NCBI RefSeq assembly: GCF_000301075.1
Contig: NZ_JH932293.1
Span: 915,755-979,754 of the forward strand
Source of the DNA: Bergeyella zoohelcum ATCC 43767
GTDB lineage: Bacteria > Bacteroidota > Bacteroidia > Flavobacteriales > Weeksellaceae
Direction: 5' to 3'
Length of the DNA stretch: 64,000 nt
The notes under the pieces were generated by a model that saw only the letters and a program-made list of their open reading frames with translations, did not search any database and was not told where the DNA came from. Positions 15,353-23,743 of the stretch are shown here, piece by piece. The first letter of the stretch is position 1. Each line of letters starts with the position of its first letter. Both the position numbers and the translations under genes were made by a program.

Positions 15353-16279
15353 TTATTTTTTAATAAATTTCTTTGAAACTTTTCCTTTTTTAGTAGAAAC
15401 AGTGATAATGTAACTTCCTTTTTCAAGGTGATTTACATTCACTTGGTTCTCTTTTAGGTCAGCATTCATTCTTCTACCTGTCAGGTCAAAAATAGCTACA
15501 CCATTTACTTTCTCATCAGATGAGATGTGAAGCATATCTGTGGTAGGATTTGGGTAGATGGCAATAGCAGTATCATTCCCTACAGTTTCTTTTACGCTAA
15601 GAGCTGCCTCGTTATTGATGGCAATTCTGTCAATGTATCCATCTCCATTATAGTTATCATGAACAAAGTCTATTCTGTTCAGCTGGGTAGAAGTGCTTAA
15701 ATGAGCAGCTGTATGGATCAGGGTGTTATTGAGATAGTATTCTACACCATTCGTTGTACCTACAATTTTTACACGATACCAAGTATCGGCACTCCAGTTA
15801 GCAGAAGTGTTTACCAAGCCAGTTGTTGGCATGTCAGCTACTTTTATAGCACCATCATAACTAAAATCGATATAATAGACAATAGAAGCAGGAGTGCTTG
15901 CTGTATTGATACCACGGAAAACAAAATCCGAGCTATTATTACTTTGCAAGTTAACTCTTACATCAAAAGATACAGTAAAATTGGTGGCATCTAGTGGGGA
16001 AGTGATGGCTTTAAAAGCCCCAACAACAGGGTTCTGTTGTGCACCGTAAGCTGATTCTTTTGCAATTTTTAAAGATTGTACTCCATCTGAATATTGCTCT
16101 GCGGTTACTAATTGTCCTGCAATATTAGGATTTCCAGGTCCAGTAGAGGTAGTAGTCCATCCCTGCTGTCCATCTATGTTTCCAATTGTGTAACCTTCAG
16201 ATCCCTCAAAAGAAATGAGCTGTTGAGCGGAAAGTAGTGATCCTAGCACTACCATTCCAGATAATAAAATTTTCTTCAT
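15353..16279 (-). CDS. Secreted protein with type IX sorting domain
   Basis: A 308-residue exported protein. It begins with a signal peptide (MKKILLSGMVVLG..., cleavage near SAQQ). It continues with a beta-rich domain of about 200 residues that resembles a LamG/concanavalin-like jelly roll. It ends with a type A T9SS C-terminal domain: IYPNPTTDML, then IFDLTGRRM, and a final basic KKGKVSKKFIKK. Such proteins cross the outer membrane through the type IX system and are anchored or released at the surface. The start at 16279 is preferred because a longer reading overlaps the promoter. The ligand is unknown; carbohydrate or adhesion roles are possible. Confidence 0.88.
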   Translation of the reverse strand: MKKILLSGMVVLGSLLSAQQLISFEGSEGYTIGNIDGQQGWTTTSTGPGNPNIAGQLVTAEQYSDGVQSLKIAKESAYGAQQNPVVGAFKAITSPLDATNFTVSFDVRVNLQSNNSSDFVFRGINTASTPASIVYYIDFSYDGAIKVADMPTTGLVNTSANWSADTWYRVKIVGTTNGVEYYLNNTLIHTAAHLSTSTQLNRIDFVHDNYNGDGYIDRIAINNEAALSVKETVGNDTAIAIYPNPTTDMLHISSDEKVNGVAIFDLTGRRMNADLKENQVNVNHLEKGSYIITVSTKKGKVSKKFIKK

Positions 16280-16306
16280 AATAAAATTGTTTTTATATTG
16301 TGGTAC

Positions 16307-16336
16307 CAAATATATTAAATAATATTAATATTCCAA
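16307..16336 (-). promoter_or_regulatory. Promoter of the T9SS cargo gene
   Basis: On the minus strand TATATTTG (16314-16307) is preceded by TTG (16336-16334) at a spacing of 19 nt, matching the Bacteroidota consensus. Confidence 0.75.
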
Positions 16337-16392
16337 ATAATTTGAAGAAAAAATGTTTAAAAAGATACTGATTATTTTTTGATGACTTTATG

Positions 16393-17397
16393 TTATGACA
16401 CTAGTAAGCTGCATCCTCGTAGGTCTGAATGGTCTATTCTCCCTAAAATTTCAAAAGCAGAGTGAATGCTTGCAGGGTGTTTTGGGGTTCCTATTTTTCC
16501 TAAATCTTGGGTAGCGATGAAGGCACAGCTATTTTTATTAGCAAGGTCAATGATGTTTACCCCTCCTGTCCTTCCTTTTTCTAAGTAAACAAAAGGGTTT
16601 TCAAGGCTACGAATCATAATTTTCATCCAATTCGGAGAAAAATAAGTATTCTCTCCTATAGAATAAGCTTGGCTAAGAAGTTCAGTCATACTGTATTCTG
16701 AGAAAACATTCAAAGTACGATATCCTTCCTGAAAAGTTTTTAGAAGCTCTTTCTTAGTCATTTCTGTTTTTCTCCCTTTCATCCCTCCTGTTTCTATGAT
16801 GTGCAGATGCGGGAGAGACAATGTGAGCTGGTGTTCATATAGAAAATCTAAGAAATCCAACAAAGCGAAAGAAACGCCAAAAAGTAGAATCTTCTTATCT
16901 TGATGTGTATTAAGCATATTATATAATGCCTGATGGTCATAAAGGAAATATTGGTTTTCTGGTTTTCCGCTTTTTTTCATCAAGAAATCTACCATGTAAA
17001 TAAGTGATGAATGTGGATTTTCTGAATAATTAGGAAGTAGTCCTAAAATAACATAATCTTCAGGTTTTCCCATAAAAGCTTGAAAACTATGTAAAATACT
17101 TTCTTCATACAGTATAAAATCTGTGATATAATGTTTAGAACGAATGAGCATATCGGCAGTTCCGGAGCTTTGAAAAAAATCTTTTGGTTCAAAATTTTTA
17201 TGAATTACCGTATGTTTTTTAAACATTTCTATTGGGAGAAAGGGGATATCTTGTATTTTTAAAATATCTTCTCTTTTTTTGCCCAAAAAATCTACGAATT
17301 TTCTGTAAATTTCTATGTTTTCGTATTGATAATGGAAGGTTTCTAAAGCGATTTTTTCAAAATCTTTTTCGTCTTGAATGGTAGAAATGGTATTCAC
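16393..17397 (-). CDS. LuxE/PaaK-family acyl-protein synthetase-like
   Basis: A 334-residue protein resembling the LuxE acyl-protein synthetase family, adenylate-forming enzymes that activate a fatty acid. The glycine/serine-rich nucleotide loop is visible as FFQSSGTADM at about residue 75, and VFSEYSMTELLSQAY at about 235 fits the Y(G)xTE adenylate-binding motif. There are no lux genes nearby, so light emission is not implied. It lies 30 bp downstream of yqgE on the same strand and probably shares its transcript. In flavobacteria such stand-alone LuxE-like proteins are common and unassigned; polysaccharide or lipid acylation is a guess. Confidence 0.8.
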   Translation of the reverse strand: MNTISTIQDEKDFEKIALETFHYQYENIEIYRKFVDFLGKKREDILKIQDIPFLPIEMFKKHTVIHKNFEPKDFFQSSGTADMLIRSKHYITDFILYEESILHSFQAFMGKPEDYVILGLLPNYSENPHSSLIYMVDFLMKKSGKPENQYFLYDHQALYNMLNTHQDKKILLFGVSFALLDFLDFLYEHQLTLSLPHLHIIETGGMKGRKTEMTKKELLKTFQEGYRTLNVFSEYSMTELLSQAYSIGENTYFSPNWMKIMIRSLENPFVYLEKGRTGGVNIIDLANKNSCAFIATQDLGKIGTPKHPASIHSAFEILGRIDHSDLRGCSLLVS

Positions 17398-17427
17398 AAA
17401 TACAATTATTAAGAATGAAAAAATAGA

Positions 17428-17976
17428 TTAATTCATGGTGATATCTTCTGGAGCATTAGCCCAAAGTAAATTTTCGCCACCTAAATTTTGCATCAGATTT
17501 TTCCAGAGTGTATCATCTTCTTGAGCTGTATAGTCAAAAGAAGGATCATCAATGATATTCCAAAAATTATTGGCCACTTCATTGTCTAGCTGATTACGCT
17601 CCCATCCAGAGTAACCCGTAAATACTTTTATATCATCTGTGTTAAGTTGATTTCTAAGTATATCATCAATGATATTTTCCATTTCTTGGGTGAGGTAAAA
17701 ATTTTCATTTAAGGCAAGGTGGCTATCTCTGTGAGGTACTCCTTTTACGATGAAAAAAATCTTGCCTATTTCCACGGGACCTCCTTCATAGACATCTATT
17801 GAGGTATGGAGTAGGCCTGTAGCGGCGGATGATAATGCTGGATTTCTCTTGTTAAGGATCAGTCCGAAAGCCCCTTCTTCATTATGTTCTATGATAAGGA
17901 CTACCGCTCTGGAAAATATATCACCAGAAATACTGGGTTTGGAGATTAATAGCTTACCTTTGTACGAAGTTTTCAT
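17428..17976 (-). CDS. YqgE/AlgH family protein
   Basis: A 182-residue cytoplasmic protein of the YqgE/AlgH (UPF0301) family. Recognisable segments are GKLLISKPSISGD at the N-terminus, VVLIIEHNEEGAFGLILNK, the central YEGGPVEIGKIFFI, and FTGYSGWERNQLDNE. Its biochemical role is unsettled despite the AlgH name. It is divergent from pdxH with only 27 bp between start codons, and its promoter lies inside the pdxH coding sequence (18039-18068). It is followed by the LuxE-like gene, with which it probably forms an operon. Confidence 0.93.
   Translation of the reverse strand: MKTSYKGKLLISKPSISGDIFSRAVVLIIEHNEEGAFGLILNKRNPALSSAATGLLHTSIDVYEGGPVEIGKIFFIVKGVPHRDSHLALNENFYLTQEMENIIDDILRNQLNTDDIKVFTGYSGWERNQLDNEVANNFWNIIDDPSFDYTAQEDDTLWKNLMQNLGGENLLWANAPEDITMN
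17955..17962 (+). promoter_or_regulatory. -7 promoter box for pdxH, inside yqgE
   Basis: TACCTTTG matches TAnnTTTG on the plus strand, 41 bp before the pdxH ATG and inside the 5' end of the divergent yqgE gene. Confidence 0.5.
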
Positions 17977-18003
17977 TGTTCTACATTTAACAGAATTAAT
18001 ACT

Positions 18004-18648
18004 ATGGAAAATTTACATGACCACCGCCAAGTATATGCCAAAGATACGCTATTGGAGCAAAATGCCAAAGAAAATCCTATGGAGCAGTTCAGAAATTGGT
18101 ATTTAGAGGCAGAGGAAAATCCAGCGATAGCAGAAGCCAATGCCATGTCTGTATCCACTATAGAAGCAGATGGATGCCCAAGGACGAGGATGGTGCTGCT
18201 CAAGTCTTTTGATTGGGAAGGTTTTGTTTTTTATACCAATTATGATAGCCGAAAAGGGAAAGCTATAGCAGAAAACTCTGCGGTATGTTTGCATTTTTTT
18301 TGGCCAGGATTAGAGAGGCAGGTGATTATCAAAGCTCGTTTAGAGAAGATTGCTGAAAATCTGAGCGATGGTTATTTTGAATCTCGACCTAGAGGCAGTC
18401 AGTTGGGGGCAATGGTTTCTCCTCAGAGTCAGATCATTCCTGATAGAGCGTTTTTAGAGGAAAAATTACGAGCATTAGAAAAGGAAATGGAGGGCAAACT
18501 TCTGGTGCGTCCAAAGAATTGGGGAGGCTTTAAGGCAATACCTTATGAAATAGAATTTTGGCAAGGCAGACCTAATAGACTCCATGATAGATTGCTGTAT
18601 GTTTTAGATGAGGAGTACAATTGGGATAGAGTCCGTTTAGCACCATAA
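18004..18648 (+). CDS. pdxH: Pyridoxamine 5'-phosphate oxidase
   Basis: A 214-residue FMN enzyme that oxidises pyridoxine or pyridoxamine 5'-phosphate to pyridoxal 5'-phosphate. The family signatures are clear: PRTRMVLLKSFD-type FMN contacts, FYTNYDSRKGKAIAEN, the SRPRGSQLGAMVSPQSQ segment, and a C-terminal FWQGRPNRLHDR. Length is normal. The pathway partner pdxJ is also in the window (32433) but not adjacent. It is closed by a strong terminator at 18647-18679. Confidence 0.96.
   Translation: MENLHDHRQVYAKDTLLEQNAKENPMEQFRNWYLEAEENPAIAEANAMSVSTIEADGCPRTRMVLLKSFDWEGFVFYTNYDSRKGKAIAENSAVCLHFFWPGLERQVIIKARLEKIAENLSDGYFESRPRGSQLGAMVSPQSQIIPDRAFLEEKLRALEKEMEGKLLVRPKNWGGFKAIPYEIEFWQGRPNRLHDRLLYVLDEEYNWDRVRLAP
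18039..18068 (-). promoter_or_regulatory. Promoter of yqgE, inside pdxH
   Basis: On the minus strand TATCTTTG (18046-18039) and TTG (18068-18066) are separated by 19 nt. This near-consensus promoter lies within the first codons of pdxH, so the two divergent transcripts overlap at their 5' ends. Confidence 0.7.
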
Positions 18649-18679
18649 AAAAGCTGTCCATTTTTTGGACAGCTTTTTT
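18647..18679. terminator. Bidirectional terminator between pdxH and HU gene
   Basis: A perfect stem (AAGCTGTCCA with TGGACAGCTT) is flanked by A and T runs on both sides, so it can serve both convergent genes. Confidence 0.9.
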
Positions 18680-18698
18680 GCTTTGTGAAAAGTAATCT

Positions 18699-19001
18699 TT
18701 ACTTTTTCTTTTTCTTAGCATCTCCAGCAGCTACTGCTTCAGCAAACTCTGTTCCTGGCTTAAATTTAGCCACCATTTTAGCAGGAATGTTAATAGGTTG
18801 TTTTGTAGCTGGGTTGATACCTTGTCTTGCAGCTCTTTCTGATACTGAGAAAGTCCCGAATCCGATTAAAGAAACTTTACCATCTTTTTGTTTTAATGTT
18901 TCTATTACATTTTTAGTGAAAGATTCAAGTGCAAGTTTTGCTGCTGCTTTGCTGATGCCCGCATCTTGTGCCATCGCATCAATGAGTTCTGTTTTGTTCA
19001 T
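18699..19001 (-). CDS. HU family DNA-binding protein
   Basis: A 100-residue histone-like protein. The N-terminal MNKTELIDAMAQDAG and the beta-arm sequence GFGTFSVSERAARQGINPAT are diagnostic of HU, as is the IPAKMVAKFKPG segment. A short Ala/Lys tail ends in five lysines, a feature often seen in Bacteroidota HU proteins. It bends and compacts DNA as a dimer. It has its own consensus promoter at 19044-19073 and is expected to be highly expressed. Confidence 0.96.
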   Translation of the reverse strand: MNKTELIDAMAQDAGISKAAAKLALESFTKNVIETLKQKDGKVSLIGFGTFSVSERAARQGINPATKQPINIPAKMVAKFKPGTEFAEAVAAGDAKKKKK

Positions 19002-19043
19002 AATTGTTTATTTTTAAATAAATAAATATAGTGTCTGTGTAGG

Positions 19044-19073
19044 CAAATATATAAATAAATCTGAATTGTGCAA
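19044..19073 (-). promoter_or_regulatory. Promoter of the HU gene
   Basis: On the minus strand TATATTTG (19051-19044) is preceded by TTG (19073-19071) with 19 nt between them, a textbook Bacteroidota promoter. The leader is about 40 nt. Confidence 0.8.
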
Positions 19074-19411
19074 ATAAATTTTCTAGAAAAATCATTTTTT
19101 AGAATCGAAAATTATTTTTTCTATGAACTCACATCGTAGGATAGTAAAGCTACCTCCATTTATTGGATGAAAGTGTCCATTTAAGAAGTGAAAAAATAAA
19201 GTACAATTACTCTTTTTGTTAAGAATCTTTAAATAAGGTTATTACAAGTGTTGTGTTTAATCAAGTTTTAGTGTTTTCGGTACTTTGTTGAAGCGATTTC
19301 GAATTTTCTTAAAGTTAAAAAATTAAGCAAAATCAAAAGTTTAATACGAATTCAGAGAAAAAAATAGGTGACTTTTCTTTTGTCCCTCGCTTTCGTTTTT
19401 CTAAAAAATAA
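19074..19411. other. Spacer with a short 21-bp direct repeat
   Basis: No gene is visible in about 340 bp. CCATTTA occurs at 19156 and 19177, exactly 21 bp apart, with weaker similarity on both sides (19151-19190), like a two-unit remnant of the 21-22 bp arrays seen elsewhere. The rest is AT-rich without clear structure. Confidence 0.4.
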
Positions 19412-19419
19412 TACATTTG
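19412..19419 (+). promoter_or_regulatory. -7 promoter box of panD, 4 nt before ATG
   Basis: TACATTTG matches TAnnTTTG and ends four bases before the panD ATG at 19424, predicting a leaderless or nearly leaderless transcript. Confidence 0.6.
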
Positions 19420-19423
19420 CACC

Positions 19424-19774
19424 ATGTTAATAGAAGTATTTAAATCAAAAATTCATCGAGTAAAAGTTACCGAATCCGATTTGAATTATATAGGAAGTAT
19501 TACTGTGGATGAAGACCTGCTAGATGCTGCAGGGATATTGGTGGGAGAAAGGGTGTATATTGTGGATGTGAATAATGGAGAGCGTTTTGATACTTATACC
19601 ATTCGTGGCAGAAGAGGCTCAGGGGAAATTTGTCTCAATGGTCCTGCGGCAAGAAAAGTACACAAGGGAGATATCATTATCATCATTGCTTATGCACAGA
19701 TGACCCCAGAAGAAGCTAAAAACTTCCAGCCGAGAATCATTTTCCCTAATGAGAAAACAAATCTATTAACTTGA
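19424..19774 (+). CDS. panD: Aspartate 1-decarboxylase
   Basis: A 116-residue proenzyme that makes beta-alanine for pantothenate and coenzyme A. The self-cleavage site Gly24-Ser25 is visible in NYIGSITVD; cleavage produces the pyruvoyl group. The conserved [14 protein letters not shown] segment is also present. The other pan genes are not in the window. The next gene, encoding a flippase-like membrane protein, starts 5 bp after the stop, so the two are co-transcribed. Confidence 0.96.
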   Translation: MLIEVFKSKIHRVKVTESDLNYIGSITVDEDLLDAAGILVGERVYIVDVNNGERFDTYTIRGRRGSGEICLNGPAARKVHKGDIIIIIAYAQMTPEEAKNFQPRIIFPNEKTNLLT

Positions 19775-19779
19775 TTTTC

Positions 19780-20778
19780 ATGGTAAAAAAGATTATTACC
19801 GTAGTACTCTCTGTTTTAGTAGGAGTATTCTTTATGTGGTTAGCAACCCGAGGATTAGATTTTAAAGAAATCCAAAATTATTTCGCTAATGCAAATTATT
19901 TTTGGGTAGCTTTGGCGGCAGTTTTTGGGCTTTTGGCTTATTGGTTTAGAGCCGTTCGGTGGAATATAATGTTCGAGCCTATGGGGTATCGGTTTTCGGT
20001 TTCTAATTCTTTTTGGTCTATTTCTTTTGGTTACCTTATGAATCTTACCATTCCTAGAAGTGGAGAACTGGCAAGGGCTACGGCACTGTATAAGGTGGAG
20101 AAGATACCAGTAGAAAATTCCTTCGGCACTATTGTTTTGGAACGCATCATTGATTTACTATGTATGATGCTTTTTCTCATTTTGACTTTTGTATTAAAAT
20201 CTGATGCCATTCAAGCGTTTTGGCAACAAGCCCAATCAGGGAGTCAAAACGGAACTTCTTCATCGCTGGGCTATGGGATAGCAGGAATAGGATTACTCGG
20301 TGCTATATTGTTTTTTTCTCTTCGGAAAAAATTGGAGAAAAACTCTTTTTTTGCTAAGATATACAAGATTGTAGATGGATTATTAGATGGGCTCTTATCT
20401 ATTTTTAAACTTAGAAAACCAGGTGTATTCATCTTTCATTCCTTGATGATATGGGTATGCTATTATTTGGCGGCGTATTTGGTATGCTTTGCATTGCCAG
20501 AGACGGCTCATTTTAGTATTGCTGATGGGTTTTTCCTTATAGTGGTGGGTACTTTTGGAATGATGGTGCCCGCTTCGGGAGGAATAGGAGCGTTTCATTT
20601 TGCACTGAAAATAGGTGTGGGAGCCTTATTTCTATCTATGGGAAAATCTTTTGAGGAAGGAGCTCAGGTGGGGTTAGCATATGCTTTTATTTCCCATACC
20701 ATGCAGCTGGTCATTATGCTTGTGATGGGGCTGATTTCCATCCCGATGTTAGCAAAGGCAAAAAAGGAGGAGGCTTAA
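19780..20778 (+). CDS. LPG synthase-type/flippase-like membrane protein
   Basis: A 332-residue integral membrane protein of the lysylphosphatidylglycerol synthase transmembrane family (UPF0104/AglD-like). About eight hydrophobic segments are visible. Family marks include the NLTIPRSGELARA loop and the late VPASGGIGAFHFALKIGVGAL motif. It lacks the soluble aminoacyl-transferase domain of MprF, so it is more likely a lipid flippase or glycolipid transporter than a lysyl transferase. The ATG at 19780 is preferred over a TTG at 19771 that would overlap panD. Confidence 0.85.
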   Translation: MVKKIITVVLSVLVGVFFMWLATRGLDFKEIQNYFANANYFWVALAAVFGLLAYWFRAVRWNIMFEPMGYRFSVSNSFWSISFGYLMNLTIPRSGELARATALYKVEKIPVENSFGTIVLERIIDLLCMMLFLILTFVLKSDAIQAFWQQAQSGSQNGTSSSLGYGIAGIGLLGAILFFSLRKKLEKNSFFAKIYKIVDGLLDGLLSIFKLRKPGVFIFHSLMIWVCYYLAAYLVCFALPETAHFSIADGFFLIVVGTFGMMVPASGGIGAFHFALKIGVGALFLSMGKSFEEGAQVGLAYAFISHTMQLVIMLVMGLISIPMLAKAKKEEA

Positions 20779-20818
20779 TTTTTTCCAAAACTTTGTGGTA
20801 CATTCGCTAACTTTTTAG

Positions 20819-20826
20819 TACTTTTG
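20819..20826 (+). promoter_or_regulatory. -7 promoter box of sucC
   Basis: TACTTTTG matches TAnnTTTG, 39 bp upstream of the sucC ATG. A TTTG at 20792-20795 lies a little further upstream than the ideal spacing. Confidence 0.55.
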
Positions 20827-20865
20827 TGCTTAAATTCAATTCAGTAAAAATTTAATCAAAAAAAT

Positions 20866-22056
20866 ATGAATCTTCACGAGTATCAATCAAAAGAGATTTT
20901 ATCAAAGTATGGAGTGGCTATTCAGCGTGGTTTCGTAGCAAATAATGTGGACGAAGCGGTGGAGGCAGCCGATAAACTTAAAGCGATGACCGGAGCAGAA
21001 GGCTGGGTAGTGAAAGCCCAAGTACACGCTGGTGGCCGTGGTAAAGGTGGAGGTGTAAAGTTCTCCCCAAATATGGATAAATTAAAAGAAAACGCTAATA
21101 ATATCCTTGGGATGCGTCTTGTAACGCCACAAACTTCGGCAGAAGGTAAGCTGGTAAATTCTGTATTGATTGCAGAAGATGTGTATTATCCTGGTGCTTC
21201 AGAAACTAAGGAATTCTATGTATCTATTCTTTTAGACAGAGCTTTAGGAAAAAATACCGTAGTATATTCTACAGAAGGGGGAATGGATATAGAGCAAGTG
21301 GCAGAGGAAACACCACATTTGATTCATAAAGAAGTGATTGACCCTACTTTAGGGCTCCTTCCTTTCCAAGCAAACAAAATTGCTTTTAACTTGGGTCTTG
21401 AAGGGCAGGCAAATAAAGAATTTAAAAAATTCATTACGGCATTGTACAATGCGTATATCGGTATTGATGCTTCACTTTTTGAAATCAATCCAGTATTAAA
21501 AACTTCAGATGATAAAATCATCGCAGTAGATGCTAAAGTAACTTTAGATGGAAATGCACTTTATCGTCATAAAGATTTAGCTGAGCTAAGAGATAAGAGA
21601 GAAGAAGACCCAATGGATGTAGAAGCGGGTGAAGCGGGGCTGAACTTCGTGAAATTAGATGGGGATGTGGCTTGTATGGTAAACGGTGCAGGACTGGCAA
21701 TGGCTACCATGGATATGATTAAACTTTCTGGAGGTAACCCTGCTAACTTCCTTGACGTGGGAGGTACAGCAGATGCTGCTCGTGTAAAAACAGCCTTTGA
21801 AATCATCTTAAAAGATGAAAATGTGAAAGCGATTCTTATCAATATCTTCGGAGGAATTGTGAGATGTGATAGAGTAGCACAGGGGGTAGTGGACGCATAT
21901 AAGCAATTCGGTAATTTCCCAGTGCCATTAATCGTTCGTCTTCAAGGTACGAATGCGGAAGAAGCTAAAAAACTCATTGATGAGGCAGGGCTTCCTATCC
22001 ACTCTGCAATTACCTTAGAAGAAGCAGCAAATAAAGTAAAAGAAGTATTGGCATAA
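20866..22056 (+). CDS. sucC: Succinate-CoA ligase, beta subunit
   Basis: A 396-residue ATP-grasp protein of normal length that forms, with SucD, the TCA-cycle enzyme converting succinyl-CoA to succinate with ATP formation. Diagnostic stretches are MNLHEYQSKEIL at the start, VKAQVHAGGRGKGGGVK, the Mg/nucleotide-binding EINPVL, and the C-terminal NIFGGIVRCDRVA and VRLQGTNAEE. sucD does not follow: a terminator and pssA lie directly downstream, so the two subunits are encoded apart. Confidence 0.97.
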   Translation: MNLHEYQSKEILSKYGVAIQRGFVANNVDEAVEAADKLKAMTGAEGWVVKAQVHAGGRGKGGGVKFSPNMDKLKENANNILGMRLVTPQTSAEGKLVNSVLIAEDVYYPGASETKEFYVSILLDRALGKNTVVYSTEGGMDIEQVAEETPHLIHKEVIDPTLGLLPFQANKIAFNLGLEGQANKEFKKFITALYNAYIGIDASLFEINPVLKTSDDKIIAVDAKVTLDGNALYRHKDLAELRDKREEDPMDVEAGEAGLNFVKLDGDVACMVNGAGLAMATMDMIKLSGGNPANFLDVGGTADAARVKTAFEIILKDENVKAILINIFGGIVRCDRVAQGVVDAYKQFGNFPVPLIVRLQGTNAEEAKKLIDEAGLPIHSAITLEEAANKVKEVLA

Positions 22057-22079
22057 AAGTGCCTTTACTGCTCACTAAT

Positions 22080-22109
22080 AAGGCTGTCCATGGAGGGGCA
22101 GCCTTTTTT
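22080..22109 (+). terminator. Terminator after sucC
   Basis: AAGGCTGTCC pairs with GGGGCAGCCTT (one wobble or mismatch) around a short loop and runs into seven Ts. Confidence 0.8.
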
Positions 22110-22126
22110 ATGATAAAGAAAATCAG

Positions 22127-22134
22127 TACTTTTG
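22127..22134 (+). promoter_or_regulatory. -7 promoter box of pssA, 4 nt before ATG
   Basis: TACTTTTG matches TAnnTTTG and is followed by only four bases before the ATG at 22139, predicting a leaderless mRNA. Confidence 0.6.
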
Positions 22135-22138
22135 TATT

Positions 22139-22858
22139 ATGAATTTTGTTAGAAATAATTTAGCCAATGCTTTTACTCTAGGAAATCTTTTTGCTGGAGT
22201 TATTGGCGTAGTTCACATTCTAAAAGCGGATTATACCGTGGTGGCACTCTGTATGATGATTTCTTTAATTTTGGATTTCTTTGATGGTTTCATTGCTCGG
22301 GCATTGAAATCTAATTCTAATCTGGGAGTTCAGCTGGATTCTTTGGCAGATATGGTAAGTTTTGGAGTGATACCAGGGCTCGCAATGTTTCAGATGCTTA
22401 AGCCATTTGGGAGCCAATTGATGGGAATTTCTTTGCCTTTTGAGTTGAGCTATTTGGGCATCTTCATTACACTATTTTCTTGTTTGAGACTCGCTATTTT
22501 TAATATCGATGAAGAGCAGAAATTTTATTTTAAAGGCTTAAATACCCCTACTAACACGGTGCTTATTTTTGGATTATTGTACACGAATATTCAATATGAA
22601 AGCTATAATTTTTTAGTGAATAACGCCCTATTTCTGCTCATCCTTACTCTGCTCAGTTCTTGGCTATTGGTATCTCCTATAAAAATGATTGCCATGAAAT
22701 TTAAAAGTATGCAGTTAAAAGATAATTATCCTAAAATGGCCTTGCTATTGGGTGGAATTTTATTATTGGCTTTTTTCCAACTGAAAGCGATGCCCCTCTT
22801 AGTAATATACTATATTTTTGTTTCTCTTATTTTTCAGAAGCAATTATCTGAAAAATAA
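22139..22858 (+). CDS. pssA: CDP-diacylglycerol-serine O-phosphatidyltransferase
   Basis: A 239-residue membrane enzyme that makes phosphatidylserine, the precursor of phosphatidylethanolamine. The CDP-alcohol phosphatidyltransferase motif DG-x2-AR-x8-G-x3-D-x3-D is seen in FFDGFIARALKSNSNLGVQ followed by LDSLAD. The N-terminal NAFTLGNLFAGV is typical of the PssA subclass. About seven hydrophobic segments are visible. It stands between a terminator and a -7 box upstream and a nuclease gene downstream (33-bp gap). Confidence 0.93.
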   Translation: MNFVRNNLANAFTLGNLFAGVIGVVHILKADYTVVALCMMISLILDFFDGFIARALKSNSNLGVQLDSLADMVSFGVIPGLAMFQMLKPFGSQLMGISLPFELSYLGIFITLFSCLRLAIFNIDEEQKFYFKGLNTPTNTVLIFGLLYTNIQYESYNFLVNNALFLLILTLLSSWLLVSPIKMIAMKFKSMQLKDNYPKMALLLGGILLLAFFQLKAMPLLVIYYIFVSLIFQKQLSEK

Positions 22859-22891
22859 TATTTAAATCATGTAATTTTTTAATTAACGATA

Positions 22892-23656
22892 ATGAATTTA
22901 ATTTTGCATAAACCGTTGTGTATCTTTGATTTGGAGACTACGGGTATCAATGTAGGCAAAGACAGAATAGTAGAAATTTGTATCCTTAAAATAAATCCTG
23001 ATGGGAGTAAAGAATCCAAAACTTGGCTTGTGAATCCTGAAATGCCTATTCCTAAAGAGGCTTCGGATGTGCATGGAATTACTGATGAAAAAGTAAAAAA
23101 TTCCCCCACTTTTAATGAACTTGCCCCTAAAATTATTGAGATGATTTCAGGCTGTGATTTAGGAGGTTTTAATTCCAATCGTTTTGATGTACCTCTACTA
23201 GCAGAGGAACTTCTGAGAGCGGGAATGGATTTTGACTTATCTAAGTTCCGATTGGTAGATGCACAGACTATTTATCATAAAAAAGAACCGAGAACGCTTT
23301 CAGCAGCATATCAGTTTTATTGTGATAAAACATTAGAAAATGCTCACTCTGCGGAAGCAGATGTGTGGGCCACTTTTGAAGTATTGGATGCTCAAGTAGG
23401 AAAGTACGAAGATGTGCCTAATGATATACAAGGGCTGAGTGAATTCTCTCATCATCATAAATTTGCAGATTTAGCAGGATATATCGGATATAATGATAAA
23501 AAGGAAGAGATTTTCACTTTCGGGAAGTACAAAGGACAAAAAGTAAAAGAAGTTTTCCAAAAAGATATCGGTTATTATGGGTGGATTCAGAATGCAGATT
23601 TTCCACTATACACCAAAAAAGTATTAACGGCCATTCAGCTTAAATCAAAGTTTTAA
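22892..23656 (+). CDS. DnaQ-like 3'-5' exonuclease with C-terminal DUF3820-like domain
   Basis: A 254-residue protein with two parts. Residues about 8-170 form a DEDDh exonuclease: exo I FDLETTGIN, exo II GFNSNRFDVPLL and exo III HSAEADVWAT. Residues about 205-250 (FTFGKYKGQKVKEV... YYGWI) match the small domain, DUF3820, often found in phage-like nucleases and virulence regulators. The combination suggests a DNA repair or proofreading accessory nuclease rather than the polymerase subunit itself. It is followed by a strong bidirectional terminator. Confidence 0.87.
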   Translation: MNLILHKPLCIFDLETTGINVGKDRIVEICILKINPDGSKESKTWLVNPEMPIPKEASDVHGITDEKVKNSPTFNELAPKIIEMISGCDLGGFNSNRFDVPLLAEELLRAGMDFDLSKFRLVDAQTIYHKKEPRTLSAAYQFYCDKTLENAHSAEADVWATFEVLDAQVGKYEDVPNDIQGLSEFSHHHKFADLAGYIGYNDKKEEIFTFGKYKGQKVKEVFQKDIGYYGWIQNADFPLYTKKVLTAIQLKSKF

Positions 23657-23681
23657 AACGGAAAGATAAATTCGGCATGGT

Positions 23682-23722
23682 AAAAAAAACAAATCGTCAT
23701 TCTCTATGACGATTTGTTTTTT
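23682..23722. terminator. Bidirectional terminator
   Basis: A perfect stem (ACAAATCGTCAT with ATGACGATTTGT) with a 5-base loop has a long A run before and a T run after it. It serves the exonuclease gene and the convergent small membrane protein gene. Confidence 0.92.
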
Positions 23723-23743
23723 AATATAGCCATGTGTTGAATC

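Noticed and set aside
16393-17397. Bioluminescence (lux) gene
   Set aside because: No luciferase or other lux genes are near; LuxE-like proteins are widespread in other roles.
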